Positions 44,512-52,093 of a DNA stretch of 64,000 bases are shown in pieces. The notes under the pieces were generated by a model that was not told the DNA's origin, did not search any database, and saw only the letters and a program-made list of their open reading frames with translations. Origin of the DNA: Bilophila wadsworthia ATCC 49260. Lineage in GTDB: Bacteria; Desulfobacterota; Desulfovibrionia; Desulfovibrionales; Desulfovibrionaceae. Each line of letters starts with the position of its first letter. Position 1 is the stretch's first letter. Where the stretch lies: NCBI RefSeq assembly GCF_000701705.1, contig NZ_JNJP01000004.1, positions 90,093 to 154,092 on the forward strand, in the 5' to 3' direction. The position numbers and the translations under genes are program-made.

Positions 44512-45678
44512 ATGGCTATGCAAAAATGCAAGCGCGCCATCCTCGGCAAAGCTCTTGAAGATCTGGTGGCCCGCGCGCGCAGCGGCAAGGAGCCGTGCCG
44601 CATAGGGCTCATGGCCTCCGGCGGGGAACATTCCGATGCGGAATTCCTCGCCGCCGCAAGCGCCGCCATGAGCGCGGACCCGGCCCTTACGGTGGTCGGC
44701 GTCGGCCCCAAGCCCTCGGGCATCCTGCCTCAGGGCATGGACTGGATCGAAACGGGCTGTGAAGGCCCGGAACTGGCTTCCGGCATGGAAAACGCGCTGG
44801 CCCAGAGGCGCATCCACGGAGCGGTGGCTCTGCACTACCCCTTCCCCCTCGGCGTGACCACCGTGGGGCGCGTGCTGACGCCGGGCACGGGCAAGCCCCT
44901 GTTCATGGCATCCTGCACGGGCATGAGCGCGGCCCACAGGCAAGAGGCTATGCTGCGCAACGCGATACTGGGCGTGGCTGTAGCCAAGGCGTTGGGCATA
45001 ACCTGCCCCTCGGTGGGCGTGCTCAACCTTGACGCAGCCCCGCAGGTGCTGCGTGCCCTGAACCGCATGGCGGAAAAGGGCTACCCCCTGAACCTCGGGC
45101 AGAGCGTGCGGGGCGACGGCGGTTTCCTGCTGCGCGGCAACGACCTGCTCTGCGGCGCGGTGGACGTCTGCGTGGCCGATACCCTGACGGGCAATGTGCT
45201 CATGAAGGTCTTCAGCGCGTTCACGTCCGGCGGTTCCTACGAAACCAGCGGCTGGGGCTATGGCCCTTCCGTGGGCGAAGGATGGGACAAGGTGGTGAGC
45301 ATCGTGTCCCGCGCTTCGGGCGCTCCGGTCATCGCCAACGCTCTGGCCTACACGGCCGCCGCCGTTCGGGGCAGGCTGCCCGCCGTGGTCGCGGAGGAAA
45401 TACGCCTCGCCAAAGCCGCGGGCATGGATGATGAGCTCGCGGCCTTTTCCAAGGTTGCGGCCGCTCCGCGGGACGAAGTGCAGGCTCCGCCCGCCGTGCC
45501 CACGGACGAAGAAATACACGGCATTGACGTGCTCGATCTCGAACTGGCCGTCCGTTGCCTGTGGAAAGAAAACATCTACGCCGAAGCCGCAATGGGCTGC
45601 ACCGGCCCGGTCGTCAAACTGGCCGGTTCAAGCCTCGACAAGGCCCGCGCCGTGCTGACCGCGTCCGGTTACCTGTAA
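44512..45678 (+). CDS. grdD: glycine reductase component C, alpha subunit
   Basis: 388 residues (ATG 44512, GGAGG eight bases before, 8-base gap from grdC). It contains the PlsX-like phosphate-handling body and the reactive cysteine in AEAAMGCTGPVVKLA (Cys363), which carries the acetyl group in GrdD proteins. It completes protein C, releasing acetyl phosphate by phosphorolysis. Followed 70 bases later by trxA. Confidence 0.95.
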   Translation: MAMQKCKRAILGKALEDLVARARSGKEPCRIGLMASGGEHSDAEFLAAASAAMSADPALTVVGVGPKPSGILPQGMDWIETGCEGPELASGMENALAQRRIHGAVALHYPFPLGVTTVGRVLTPGTGKPLFMASCTGMSAAHRQEAMLRNAILGVAVAKALGITCPSVGVLNLDAAPQVLRALNRMAEKGYPLNLGQSVRGDGGFLLRGNDLLCGAVDVCVADTLTGNVLMKVFSAFTSGGSYETSGWGYGPSVGEGWDKVVSIVSRASGAPVIANALAYTAAAVRGRLPAVVAEEIRLAKAAGMDDELAAFSKVAAAPRDEVQAPPAVPTDEEIHGIDVLDLELAVRCLWKENIYAEAAMGCTGPVVKLAGSSLDKARAVLTASGYL

Positions 45679-45748
45679 AAAACGCCGTTCCGCCCGGAAA
45701 GAGTCCTGTTCCGGGATACGTTCACTCTCAAGCAAAGCGAGGTACGCA

Positions 45749-46066
45749 ATGATCATTGTCGATAAGGAAACGTTCGAGGCCGAAGTGCAGCAGAGCTCCA
45801 TGCCTTGCGTGGTGGATCTCTGGGGCCCGCAGTGCGGCCCCTGCCTTGCCCTGATGCCCGAAGTGGAAAAGCTCGCCGAAGCCTATGAAGGCAAGCTCAA
45901 ATTCTGCAAGCTCAACGTGGCCGAAAACCGCAGGCTCGTCATCAGTCTGCGCGTCATGGCCGTACCGACCATCCTTTTCTATAAGGGCGGGGAATGCGTG
46001 GCTCGGATTTCCGGCGACGCCGTGTCCATCGAAGCCATCAAGGCCGAAGCGGACAAACTCGTCTAA
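45749..46066 (+). CDS. trxA: thioredoxin of the glycine reductase operon
   Basis: 105 residues with active site WGPQCGPC (Cys29, Cys32) and the cis-proline in AVPTILFYKGGE. The WGPxCGPC form is close to general thioredoxins, whereas clostridial grd thioredoxins often have a variant motif. It receives electrons from TrxB and reduces the selenide-sulfide of glycine reductase. Sits between grdD and grdA. Confidence 0.93.
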   Translation: MIIVDKETFEAEVQQSSMPCVVDLWGPQCGPCLALMPEVEKLAEAYEGKLKFCKLNVAENRRLVISLRVMAVPTILFYKGGECVARISGDAVSIEAIKAEADKLV

Positions 46067-46134
46067 CGTATGCGGACAACGGGCCGTCATGGTCTGTAGT
46101 ATACTCACCCAACCATAACTCAAGGAGTGATGTT

Positions 46135-46611
46135 ATGGGCAAGCTTTCCGGCAAGAAGCTTCTGCTGCTTGGCGAACGGGACGGCGTTCCCGGCCCCGCC
46201 ATGGCGGATGTCTTCGCCAACTCCGGTGCGGAAGTCCTGTTCTCCGCCACCGAATGCTTCGTCTGAACGGCCGCAGGAGCCATGGATCTGGAAAATCAGC
46301 AGCGCGTCAAGGACGCCGCTGAGAAGTATGGTGCGGAAAACGTCGTGGTGATTCTCGGCTCTTCCGACCCCGAAGGGGCGGAAATCTATGCCGAAACGGT
46401 CACCTTGGGCGATCCCACCTTCGCCGGGCCCTTGGCTGGAGTCCCGTTGGGACTCTGCGTGTGTCATGTGCTTGAACCCGAAATCAAGGCCGAAGCCGAT
46501 GCCGCCAAGTGGGACGAGCAGATCGGCATGATGGAAATGGTCCTCAATGTGGATGCTCTTGCTGACGCTGTGCGCAAGATGCGCGAAGCCAACAGCAAGT
46601 ATCCGCTGTAA
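46135..46611 (+). CDS. grdA: glycine reductase selenoprotein A
   Basis: 158 residues, exactly the usual GrdA length, when UGA 46264-46266 is read as selenocysteine (residue 44) in TECFV-U-TAAGAMDLE, the conserved GrdA site. ATG 46135 follows AAGGAG. It carries the carboxymethyl group from component B to component C. A non-Sec annotation would give a 43-residue stub and a separate downstream frame. A strong terminator follows at 46635-46673, ending the operon. Confidence 0.96.
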
Positions 46612-46634
46612 GACATACGGTTAGTCGAAAAGAT

Positions 46635-46673
46635 AAACACTCCGTGCAGCGTTCCTTGCTGTGCGGAGTGTTT
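46635..46673 (+). terminator. terminator of the grd operon
   Basis: Ten Watson-Crick pairs extended by five with two G-U (46635-46649 with 46659-46673), then tgtttta. It lies 24 bases after grdA. Confidence 0.85.
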
Positions 46674-46846
46674 GTTTTAGAGCAAACGAACTTTGCGATA
46701 CGGGAAATGGATTGGCGAGGGGATGGGGAACTTTCTGGAGAAGAGGGAACATCCACACGTTTCTCCTCCCCCCGCCTTCAAAGGTTTTCGTATTTATCGA
46801 ATCCTTGTTCACAGCCTTTTCTGGATCATTGCAAAGTTGACCTGCG

Positions 46847-47413
46847 CTATCGATCGTCGCGCCACCTTTTGCAGAGATGATGCTCTATGCGGAATTGATC
46901 CAGCAACCTGCCGGTGAAATGCCTCATCATGGCCTCAAGGGACGTATCCCGCGTGTAAAAGGCCGGGGTGAAAGGCATGACGACGGCACCAGCCTCCGTA
47001 ACCGCCTGCATATTCTTGAGATGGATAAGGTTCAGTGGCGTCTCGCGAGCCACAATGACCAAGGGGCGGCGCTCCTTGAGCGTTACGTCCGCCGCGCGGT
47101 GTATCAGATTGCTGCCCGCCCCGCTGGCGATGGACGCCAGAGAACTCATGGAACACGGACAGATGATCATCCCGTCATGATGCCATGAGCCGCTGGAGGG
47201 CCCCGCCGCCATATCGGAACTCTCATGCACCGCGTGGGCATACCGCGCCAGAGCAGCGGAGGGTATCCCGCATTCGGCCTGAAGAACCCGTTCCGCACCC
47301 GCGGAGATTATCAGGTGTACTTCCAGATCGGACACGGTGGCCAGATTCTCCAGAACGGCCTGCGCCAGCGGCATCCCGCTCGCGCCGCTGATTCCAAGGA
47401 CAAGGCGATGCAT
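46847..47413 (-). CDS. UbiX-like flavin prenyltransferase
   Basis: 188 residues. GISGASGMPLAQAVLE binds FMN phosphate, and MIICPCSMSSLASIASGAGSNLIHRAADV and RRPLVIVARETPLNLIHLKNM are family signatures. UbiX joins a dimethylallyl group to FMN, making the prenylated cofactor of UbiD-type (de)carboxylases. No ubiD lies in the window, so the partner is elsewhere. It lies 21 bases downstream of an IclR gene and may share the BCCT transcript, suggesting a link to carboxylic or aromatic acid metabolism (inference). Confidence 0.9.
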   Translation of the reverse strand: MHRLVLGISGASGMPLAQAVLENLATVSDLEVHLIISAGAERVLQAECGIPSAALARYAHAVHESSDMAAGPSSGSWHHDGMIICPCSMSSLASIASGAGSNLIHRAADVTLKERRPLVIVARETPLNLIHLKNMQAVTEAGAVVMPFTPAFYTRDTSLEAMMRHFTGRLLDQFRIEHHLCKRWRDDR

Positions 47414-47434
47414 AGGTTCTTTTTCTCCGTGACG

Positions 47435-48256
47435 CTATCCGCGTACAGGACAATGGAGCATGGTGCGGGTTGTCGGCATGAACTCACGCCGTGGCGCGCC
47501 GATGGACATGGATATTGCCGCCGCCGTCTGGATGACTTCGCGGATCAGCAGCGCCGAGGATTCCTCAGTGATGCGCACCGTAGGCACTGAGCAGCCTATG
47601 GTAGCCACGAGATTACCGGTATAATCGAAGATAGGGGCGGCCACACAACGGACCCCCGTAAAGATTTCCTCGCAGTCGAAGCCCACCCCTTCCCGGCGTA
47701 TCGCCGCCAACTCCGTACAGAAACGGTTGATGTCATCCGTGGTCAGCTCCGGCCTTGCCTGGCGCAATTCATTGAGGAATTTCAGCAGTTCGCTCTCTTC
47801 CAGAAAAGCGCAATGGACCTTGCCCGACGCCGAGGGATAAATGGGGAAGGAAGACCCGATGATGGAGTCCAGCCGCAGGATCTGCCAAGAAACCTGCTGC
47901 GCCATAACCACCATGTCAAAGTTTTGGGCCACACACAGGTTAACGGTTTCGTTTACTTTTTCCATAAGCTGACGGCAAGCGGGCCGGGCTTTCTCCACCA
48001 AACTGTTGTTGGAGGCGATCCGCTGCCCCAGCTTGAAAAACTTCAATGTCAGGCTGTAGGCACCGCCCTTGCCGTCCTGAGACACAAAGCCGAGTTCACA
48101 GAGGGTCAGCAAGATACGTTGCAGCGTCCCCTTGGGGAGGCCAGAGGCTTTGGCAAGATCACGAAGCTCCCATTTTGCCTGATGAGCCATCAGCTCAATC
48201 ACGCCGAATGATTTACCGAGAACACCAATGGTGTAATATTTATCCGCCAAAGCCAT
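47435..48256 (-). CDS. IclR-family transcriptional regulator
   Basis: 273 residues. The winged helix (residues 12-75, AKWELRDLAKASGLPKGTLQRILLTLCELGFV) is followed by the IclR effector domain with SGKVHCAFLEE, GFDCEEIFTGVRCVAAPIFDYTGNLVATIGCS. AAGGAGAC lies before the ATG. These regulators sense small organic acids and control catabolic operons. Its place between the BCCT carrier and UbiX, at the end of the kor cluster, makes the cluster its probable target. The operators upstream of korA and the MFS gene are candidates. Confidence 0.9.
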   Translation of the reverse strand: MALADKYYTIGVLGKSFGVIELMAHQAKWELRDLAKASGLPKGTLQRILLTLCELGFVSQDGKGGAYSLTLKFFKLGQRIASNNSLVEKARPACRQLMEKVNETVNLCVAQNFDMVVMAQQVSWQILRLDSIIGSSFPIYPSASGKVHCAFLEESELLKFLNELRQARPELTTDDINRFCTELAAIRREGVGFDCEEIFTGVRCVAAPIFDYTGNLVATIGCSVPTVRITEESSALLIREVIQTAAAISMSIGAPRREFMPTTRTMLHCPVRG

Positions 48257-48295
48257 ATTGTCTCCTTACTATGAAAGTTCGGTGTGCGAAACAGA

Positions 48296-49852
48296 TTACG
48301 GAGTGTCTTCTCTCTTGTTCCTTGCCAAAATATTCTGACCTTCTTTTACGATGCACCAGCAAAGAATTATTGTCAAAAGCATCATCAGCACCCCGCCGAA
48401 TACAAACATGCCCCTGAGTGCTGAAATACCACACAATGTAATGACGGCCAGCGCAACACCGCCCATATTGCCGCCCCAAAGGACCTTAAGGAATTTAGGA
48501 GCTTCTTCTTCAGCGGAAATACCTTTGGTGGAAATGGTCGCCAACACGGAAGTCATGGGATCTACCAGTGTGACAAAGGAAATCATAGTCACAATGACAA
48601 AGAAAACAATGAGGGCCATGCTGAATGGGAAGCGCTGCAGGATGCCGATAACGGTGGATTCCAAACCCTGCGTCTGAACAAAGCTCCAGACGTCCACAAG
48701 ATTCTTCCACTGATAATAGATGGCAAGGCTGCCAAAAGTATTGATCCAAAGATACACGAACATGGATGGAGCAAACACGTTCATGAGAAGGAATTGCCGC
48801 ACGGTACGCCCCTTGCCCAGCCGGGCAAGATATAAACCGATGGGAGGACCATAGGCAAAAAACGCGCCCATGTACACGATGATCCATGAATCAGCCCACC
48901 GGTCACTCATAAATTCCGTACTGACCAGCGTGCTGTTGCGGATAAAATTGGTCAGCATGTAGCCGAAAGCTTCCGTGCCCATATTCAAAATAAACAGCGT
49001 AGGCCCGAAAAGGAAGATATAGAACAAAATGATAAAAAACATGCGGGTATTCTGTGCCGCCAGGAAATTCATGCCCCGCTTGAGCCCGGTCGTGGAGGAC
49101 CCCACAAAAAACGCCGTCGCCACAAGGGCCACGATAGCATTCATGGCGAAACTGCGCTCAAGGCCGGTAAGGTAGGACACGCAGCTTGATATCATCATAA
49201 TCAGCGCGCCGATGCTGCTGATGACGGTACAACAGATGGAGAACAGGCACGCGGCGTGCACAATGTTTTTAGCCAAGGAATAGTGCTTGCGCGGCATGAC
49301 AAGGTCGAGGCCGCTGATGATGGACAGGGGAAGATGTTCGTTGAAAGCCATCAGGGCGAAGGCGACGCCGCAGATGGCATAAATACAGTATTGGGCAATG
49401 CTCCAGTGCATGGCGGACTGGGAAATGGCGAACAGGGCGGCTTCATGGGATTTCGGCGCGATGCCGAGATTCTGCGGCGGCTGCATGAGGTGGTAAATGG
49501 GTTCGCCTATGCCCCAGAACAAAATGCCGATGCCGATGCCGGAACACAGCGAGATGGCAAACCAGCGGAAAAAGCTGAAGTCGGGTTTTGCGTCCCTTCC
49601 GCCTATGCGTATGCTCCCAATAGGAGAACAGACGATGCCGAAGGTGAACAACATGACAAGGAAGCTGAAAAACACCGAAGCCCACCCAAGATCCTTGACA
49701 ATCTTGTCCTGCAACAAGTCCATGAAGCGGATAAAGGGCTCAGGAAACGCGATGGCGCTCACGATAAACGCAAAAACGGATAAAAAGCCAATGGCAAAGG
49801 GGATGGTATCGAGACGCTTTCCCTCTGTGCGCGCGCTTAGCTCGTCTTGCAT
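48296..49852 (-). CDS. BCCT-family transporter with atypical Trp box
   Basis: 518 residues from ATG 49852 (MQDELSARTEG) with GAGG upstream; the frame is open to 49957 but the extra part is not family-like. Twelve hydrophobic segments are present. The glycine motif SGIGIGILFWGIGEPIYHLM identifies the BCCT fold. In segment 8, where betaine carriers have a tryptophan-rich stretch, this protein has IVYMGAFFAYGPPIGLYLARLGKGR. Positions equivalent to the cation-binding tryptophans of BetP become Ala, Phe and Tyr. It probably imports a zwitterion or amino compound other than glycine betaine, perhaps the substrate of the oxidase at 50690. Confidence 0.9.
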   Translation of the reverse strand: MQDELSARTEGKRLDTIPFAIGFLSVFAFIVSAIAFPEPFIRFMDLLQDKIVKDLGWASVFFSFLVMLFTFGIVCSPIGSIRIGGRDAKPDFSFFRWFAISLCSGIGIGILFWGIGEPIYHLMQPPQNLGIAPKSHEAALFAISQSAMHWSIAQYCIYAICGVAFALMAFNEHLPLSIISGLDLVMPRKHYSLAKNIVHAACLFSICCTVISSIGALIMMISSCVSYLTGLERSFAMNAIVALVATAFFVGSSTTGLKRGMNFLAAQNTRMFFIILFYIFLFGPTLFILNMGTEAFGYMLTNFIRNSTLVSTEFMSDRWADSWIIVYMGAFFAYGPPIGLYLARLGKGRTVRQFLLMNVFAPSMFVYLWINTFGSLAIYYQWKNLVDVWSFVQTQGLESTVIGILQRFPFSMALIVFFVIVTMISFVTLVDPMTSVLATISTKGISAEEEAPKFLKVLWGGNMGGVALAVITLCGISALRGMFVFGGVLMMLLTIILCWCIVKEGQNILARNKREDTP

Positions 49853-50045
49853 ACAGGCTACCTCACTGAACAGTAACGCGTTCTGTTTGGGGGGAAGAAG
49901 ACAGGGAGTGAGGCCATGGCACGGCGTAACGAAAACGTAACCGTTCATCAGAATCACAGCTGAATGGACGGATCTGCCTGCGAAACTCCCTCCTGTTCTT
50001 TCCCAATTCCCATGTACCTTAGGAAAAACATATTGCCGTCAAACC

Positions 50046-50074
50046 TTATAAAAGTATCTTTTGAGTACAAAAAG
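50046..50074 (-). promoter_or_regulatory. conserved 29-base element, copy 2
   Basis: Same element as 29150-29178, here between the RidA stop and the BCCT gene, 194 bases before the BCCT start. It overlaps the T-run of the RidA hairpin. Confidence 0.4.
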
Positions 50075-50090
50075 GGGGCCAATGCCCCTT
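50069..50090 (-). terminator. weak terminator after the RidA gene
   Basis: Five to seven base pairs (ggggc/gcccc at 50075-50079 and 50084-50088, loop caat), followed on the minus strand by TTTTT. Probably partial, separating the kor operon from the BCCT gene. Confidence 0.5.
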
Positions 50091-50093
50091 CCT

Positions 50094-50471
50094 TTACTCT
50101 TTAAAGCAGATGGCATCCATTTCCAGCAGACAGCCGTGGGCAATGTTGCTGACTTCCACACAGACACGTGCCGGACGGTGTTCACCCATAAACGCCGCGT
50201 ACACTTCGTTGAATGCGGCAAAATCGTCCATGTTGGTGACAAACACCGTCGTCTTGGCGATGTCGGTGACGGTAAGGCCGGCGGCTTCGAGCACGGCCTT
50301 CATGTTCGCCAACGTCTGGACGGCCTGTTCTTTCATGCCGTTGCCGACGACTTCCCCGGTAACGGGGTGAAAGGGGACCTGACCGCACAGGTAATAGGTG
50401 GAACCGGCCTTGACGCAATGGGAATAGGGGCCGACAGACGCGCAGGCCTTGGGCGCATGAATGAATTCCAT
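50094..50471 (-). CDS. ridA: RidA-family enamine/imine deaminase
   Basis: 125 residues from ATG 50471 (MEFIHAPKA), with AAAGGA upstream; a longer frame to 50531 lacks similarity. It contains GPYSHCVKAGSTYYLCGQVPFHP, NMKAVLEAAGLTVTDIAKTTVFVTN and the substrate-carboxylate arginine in HRPARVCVEVSNIA. RidA hydrolyses reactive 2-iminoacids to 2-oxoacids and ammonia. Downstream of an amino-acid/amine oxidase, it would finish the conversion to the oxoacid used by KorABCD. Confidence 0.93.
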   Translation of the reverse strand: MEFIHAPKACASVGPYSHCVKAGSTYYLCGQVPFHPVTGEVVGNGMKEQAVQTLANMKAVLEAAGLTVTDIAKTTVFVTNMDDFAAFNEVYAAFMGEHRPARVCVEVSNIAHGCLLEMDAICFKE

Positions 50472-50689
50472 AACAAATCCTTTGGTGGTGGCCGCCGTTT
50501 CACGGCCGAACGTTTTCTCACCGCATCCCAATCCACATACGGATCAAAAAGCGGCATAGCCCGGGAAAGCTCTCCCGGACGAGGTTTGCATTCCGGAGCA
50601 TGGCTTTCCCCGAGGGCTCAGGAAACCATCCTGCCCTGCCTCCGGGCGCGGGCGGCCGACATGCAGCCGCCCAGCCATGTTGCGCTTTT

Positions 50690-52012
50690 TTAGATTTCCG
50701 ACTTGGCGTTGAACTCTTCCCACATCAGGCGGGCGGTGGCGCCGATGGTGGTCAGGGGTTCCGGCGGGATATGGGAGGGAGTGGCGATGCGGCGCAGGAA
50801 ACGGAGCTCCTCGCTGTCTATGCCGTTGATCCATTCGGCGATGTAGTGACCCATCAGGCAAGTCTTGGCGACGCCCGCGCCTTCACCGCTGGCGGAGGCG
50901 TACACGCTGGGGTGCTTCTGGGTCATGAGCGGGCGGAAATTCATGGTCATGTTGATCATGCCGCCGTAAATGAACTCGAAGTTGACGTGCTTGATTTCCG
51001 GGAAACGGTTTTCAAAGGCCCGGCGCAGCTTGGGAACGGCCCTGCGGATGCGCTGATGCGACGTGGTGAGGTGCGTGGCGTAGCTGAAGCCGTTACGCAC
51101 ATACAGACGGTTGTCGGTCGTGAAGCGCACCGTGGTCCCGGCGGGATGCCCAGCCGTGCAGCCCCAAGGCTTTACGCCTTCAAAATACTTCATTTCCTTG
51201 TCGTTGAGCTGGCGGGTGAACGCGCCATACGAAAGCACCGGGCAGAACACGCGCTTGACGATGCCGAATTCCTCAATGAAAGGCCCGCCGGTCACGATGA
51301 CGGTCTTCGCGGTGATTTCCTTGCCGTTCAGCAGGGTCACGCGGGCGCGGGTGCCTTCCTCGATACGCATGACGGGGCATTCCTCGAATACATCCACGTT
51401 TTCCGGCAAGGTGGTATACAGCCCGCGCAGCACGTCGGCGGGGTTCACCAGCAGCGTCCCGGGGGTGTACAGAGCCTTTTTATAGTACCGGGTGCCTATG
51501 CGCTTGGCGAGTTCCTCGCCCTCATAAATCTCATAGTGCACCTTCATCTGATCAAGCTCTTCGGATTCCGTCTCAATGAGCTTGAAACTCTTGGTTTCGG
51601 AACAGCACAGATACTTGCCGCAGGGATCCCAGTCCACCTTGATGCCCGAGTCTTCGATGGTCTTACGCATCCGGCCGATAATGAACGTATTGAGCTTGTA
51701 GTACATCTCATTATCTTCAAAGGTGGAGTTGCCCTGATCGCCGAAATTGTGCGGAACGTCGATGATGAAACCCGCGTTCTTGCCGCTGTCGCCGTTGCCG
51801 ATTTTGATGGCTTCGAAGACGGCTATCCTGGCTTCAGGCTGGAGTTCGGCCAGCCTGCTGGCGCAGCCGTAGCCGCCGTAGCCGCCGCCCACGATCACGT
51901 AATCGTATTCCTTGCCGATCTTCTCATGCCCCTTGAAGAGGTGCTCCTTAAAGGACGACATTTCAAGCCAGCTCAGCCCTGTCGTTGTGGGGAAACGCTT
52001 CACGTCACGCAT
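50690..52012 (-). CDS. DAO-family FAD-dependent amine/amino-acid oxidoreductase
   Basis: 440 residues. FAD motif YVIVGGGYGGYGCASRLAE (38-56) and the second motif KIGNGDSGKNAGFI; late GGMINMTMNFRPLM and SGEGAGVAKTCLMGHYIAEWI close the flavin site. This is the DadA/glycine oxidase/PuuB superfamily, which oxidises a C-N bond to an imine. In a strict anaerobe electrons likely pass to a quinone or carrier, not oxygen. The neighbours RidA, KorABCD and the acyl-CoA synthetase define the downstream fate of the product. Candidate substrates are an amino acid, N-methyl amino acid or aminated sulfonate; sequence does not decide. Confidence 0.87.
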   Translation of the reverse strand: MRDVKRFPTTTGLSWLEMSSFKEHLFKGHEKIGKEYDYVIVGGGYGGYGCASRLAELQPEARIAVFEAIKIGNGDSGKNAGFIIDVPHNFGDQGNSTFEDNEMYYKLNTFIIGRMRKTIEDSGIKVDWDPCGKYLCCSETKSFKLIETESEELDQMKVHYEIYEGEELAKRIGTRYYKKALYTPGTLLVNPADVLRGLYTTLPENVDVFEECPVMRIEEGTRARVTLLNGKEITAKTVIVTGGPFIEEFGIVKRVFCPVLSYGAFTRQLNDKEMKYFEGVKPWGCTAGHPAGTTVRFTTDNRLYVRNGFSYATHLTTSHQRIRRAVPKLRRAFENRFPEIKHVNFEFIYGGMINMTMNFRPLMTQKHPSVYASASGEGAGVAKTCLMGHYIAEWINGIDSEELRFLRRIATPSHIPPEPLTTIGATARLMWEEFNAKSEI

Positions 52013-52093
52013 ATTTTTTACCTACCCTCAAATAGAAGTTGTCTCTTCTGCGTAAGGCCGGGAATCCCGGCCCTCCCTCAAATCCGTTTTCCG

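Noticed and set aside
46282..46611. Separate 109-codon gene after the grdA UGA
   Set aside because: It is the C-terminal part of GrdA; Sec at residue 44 and total length of 158 match the family.
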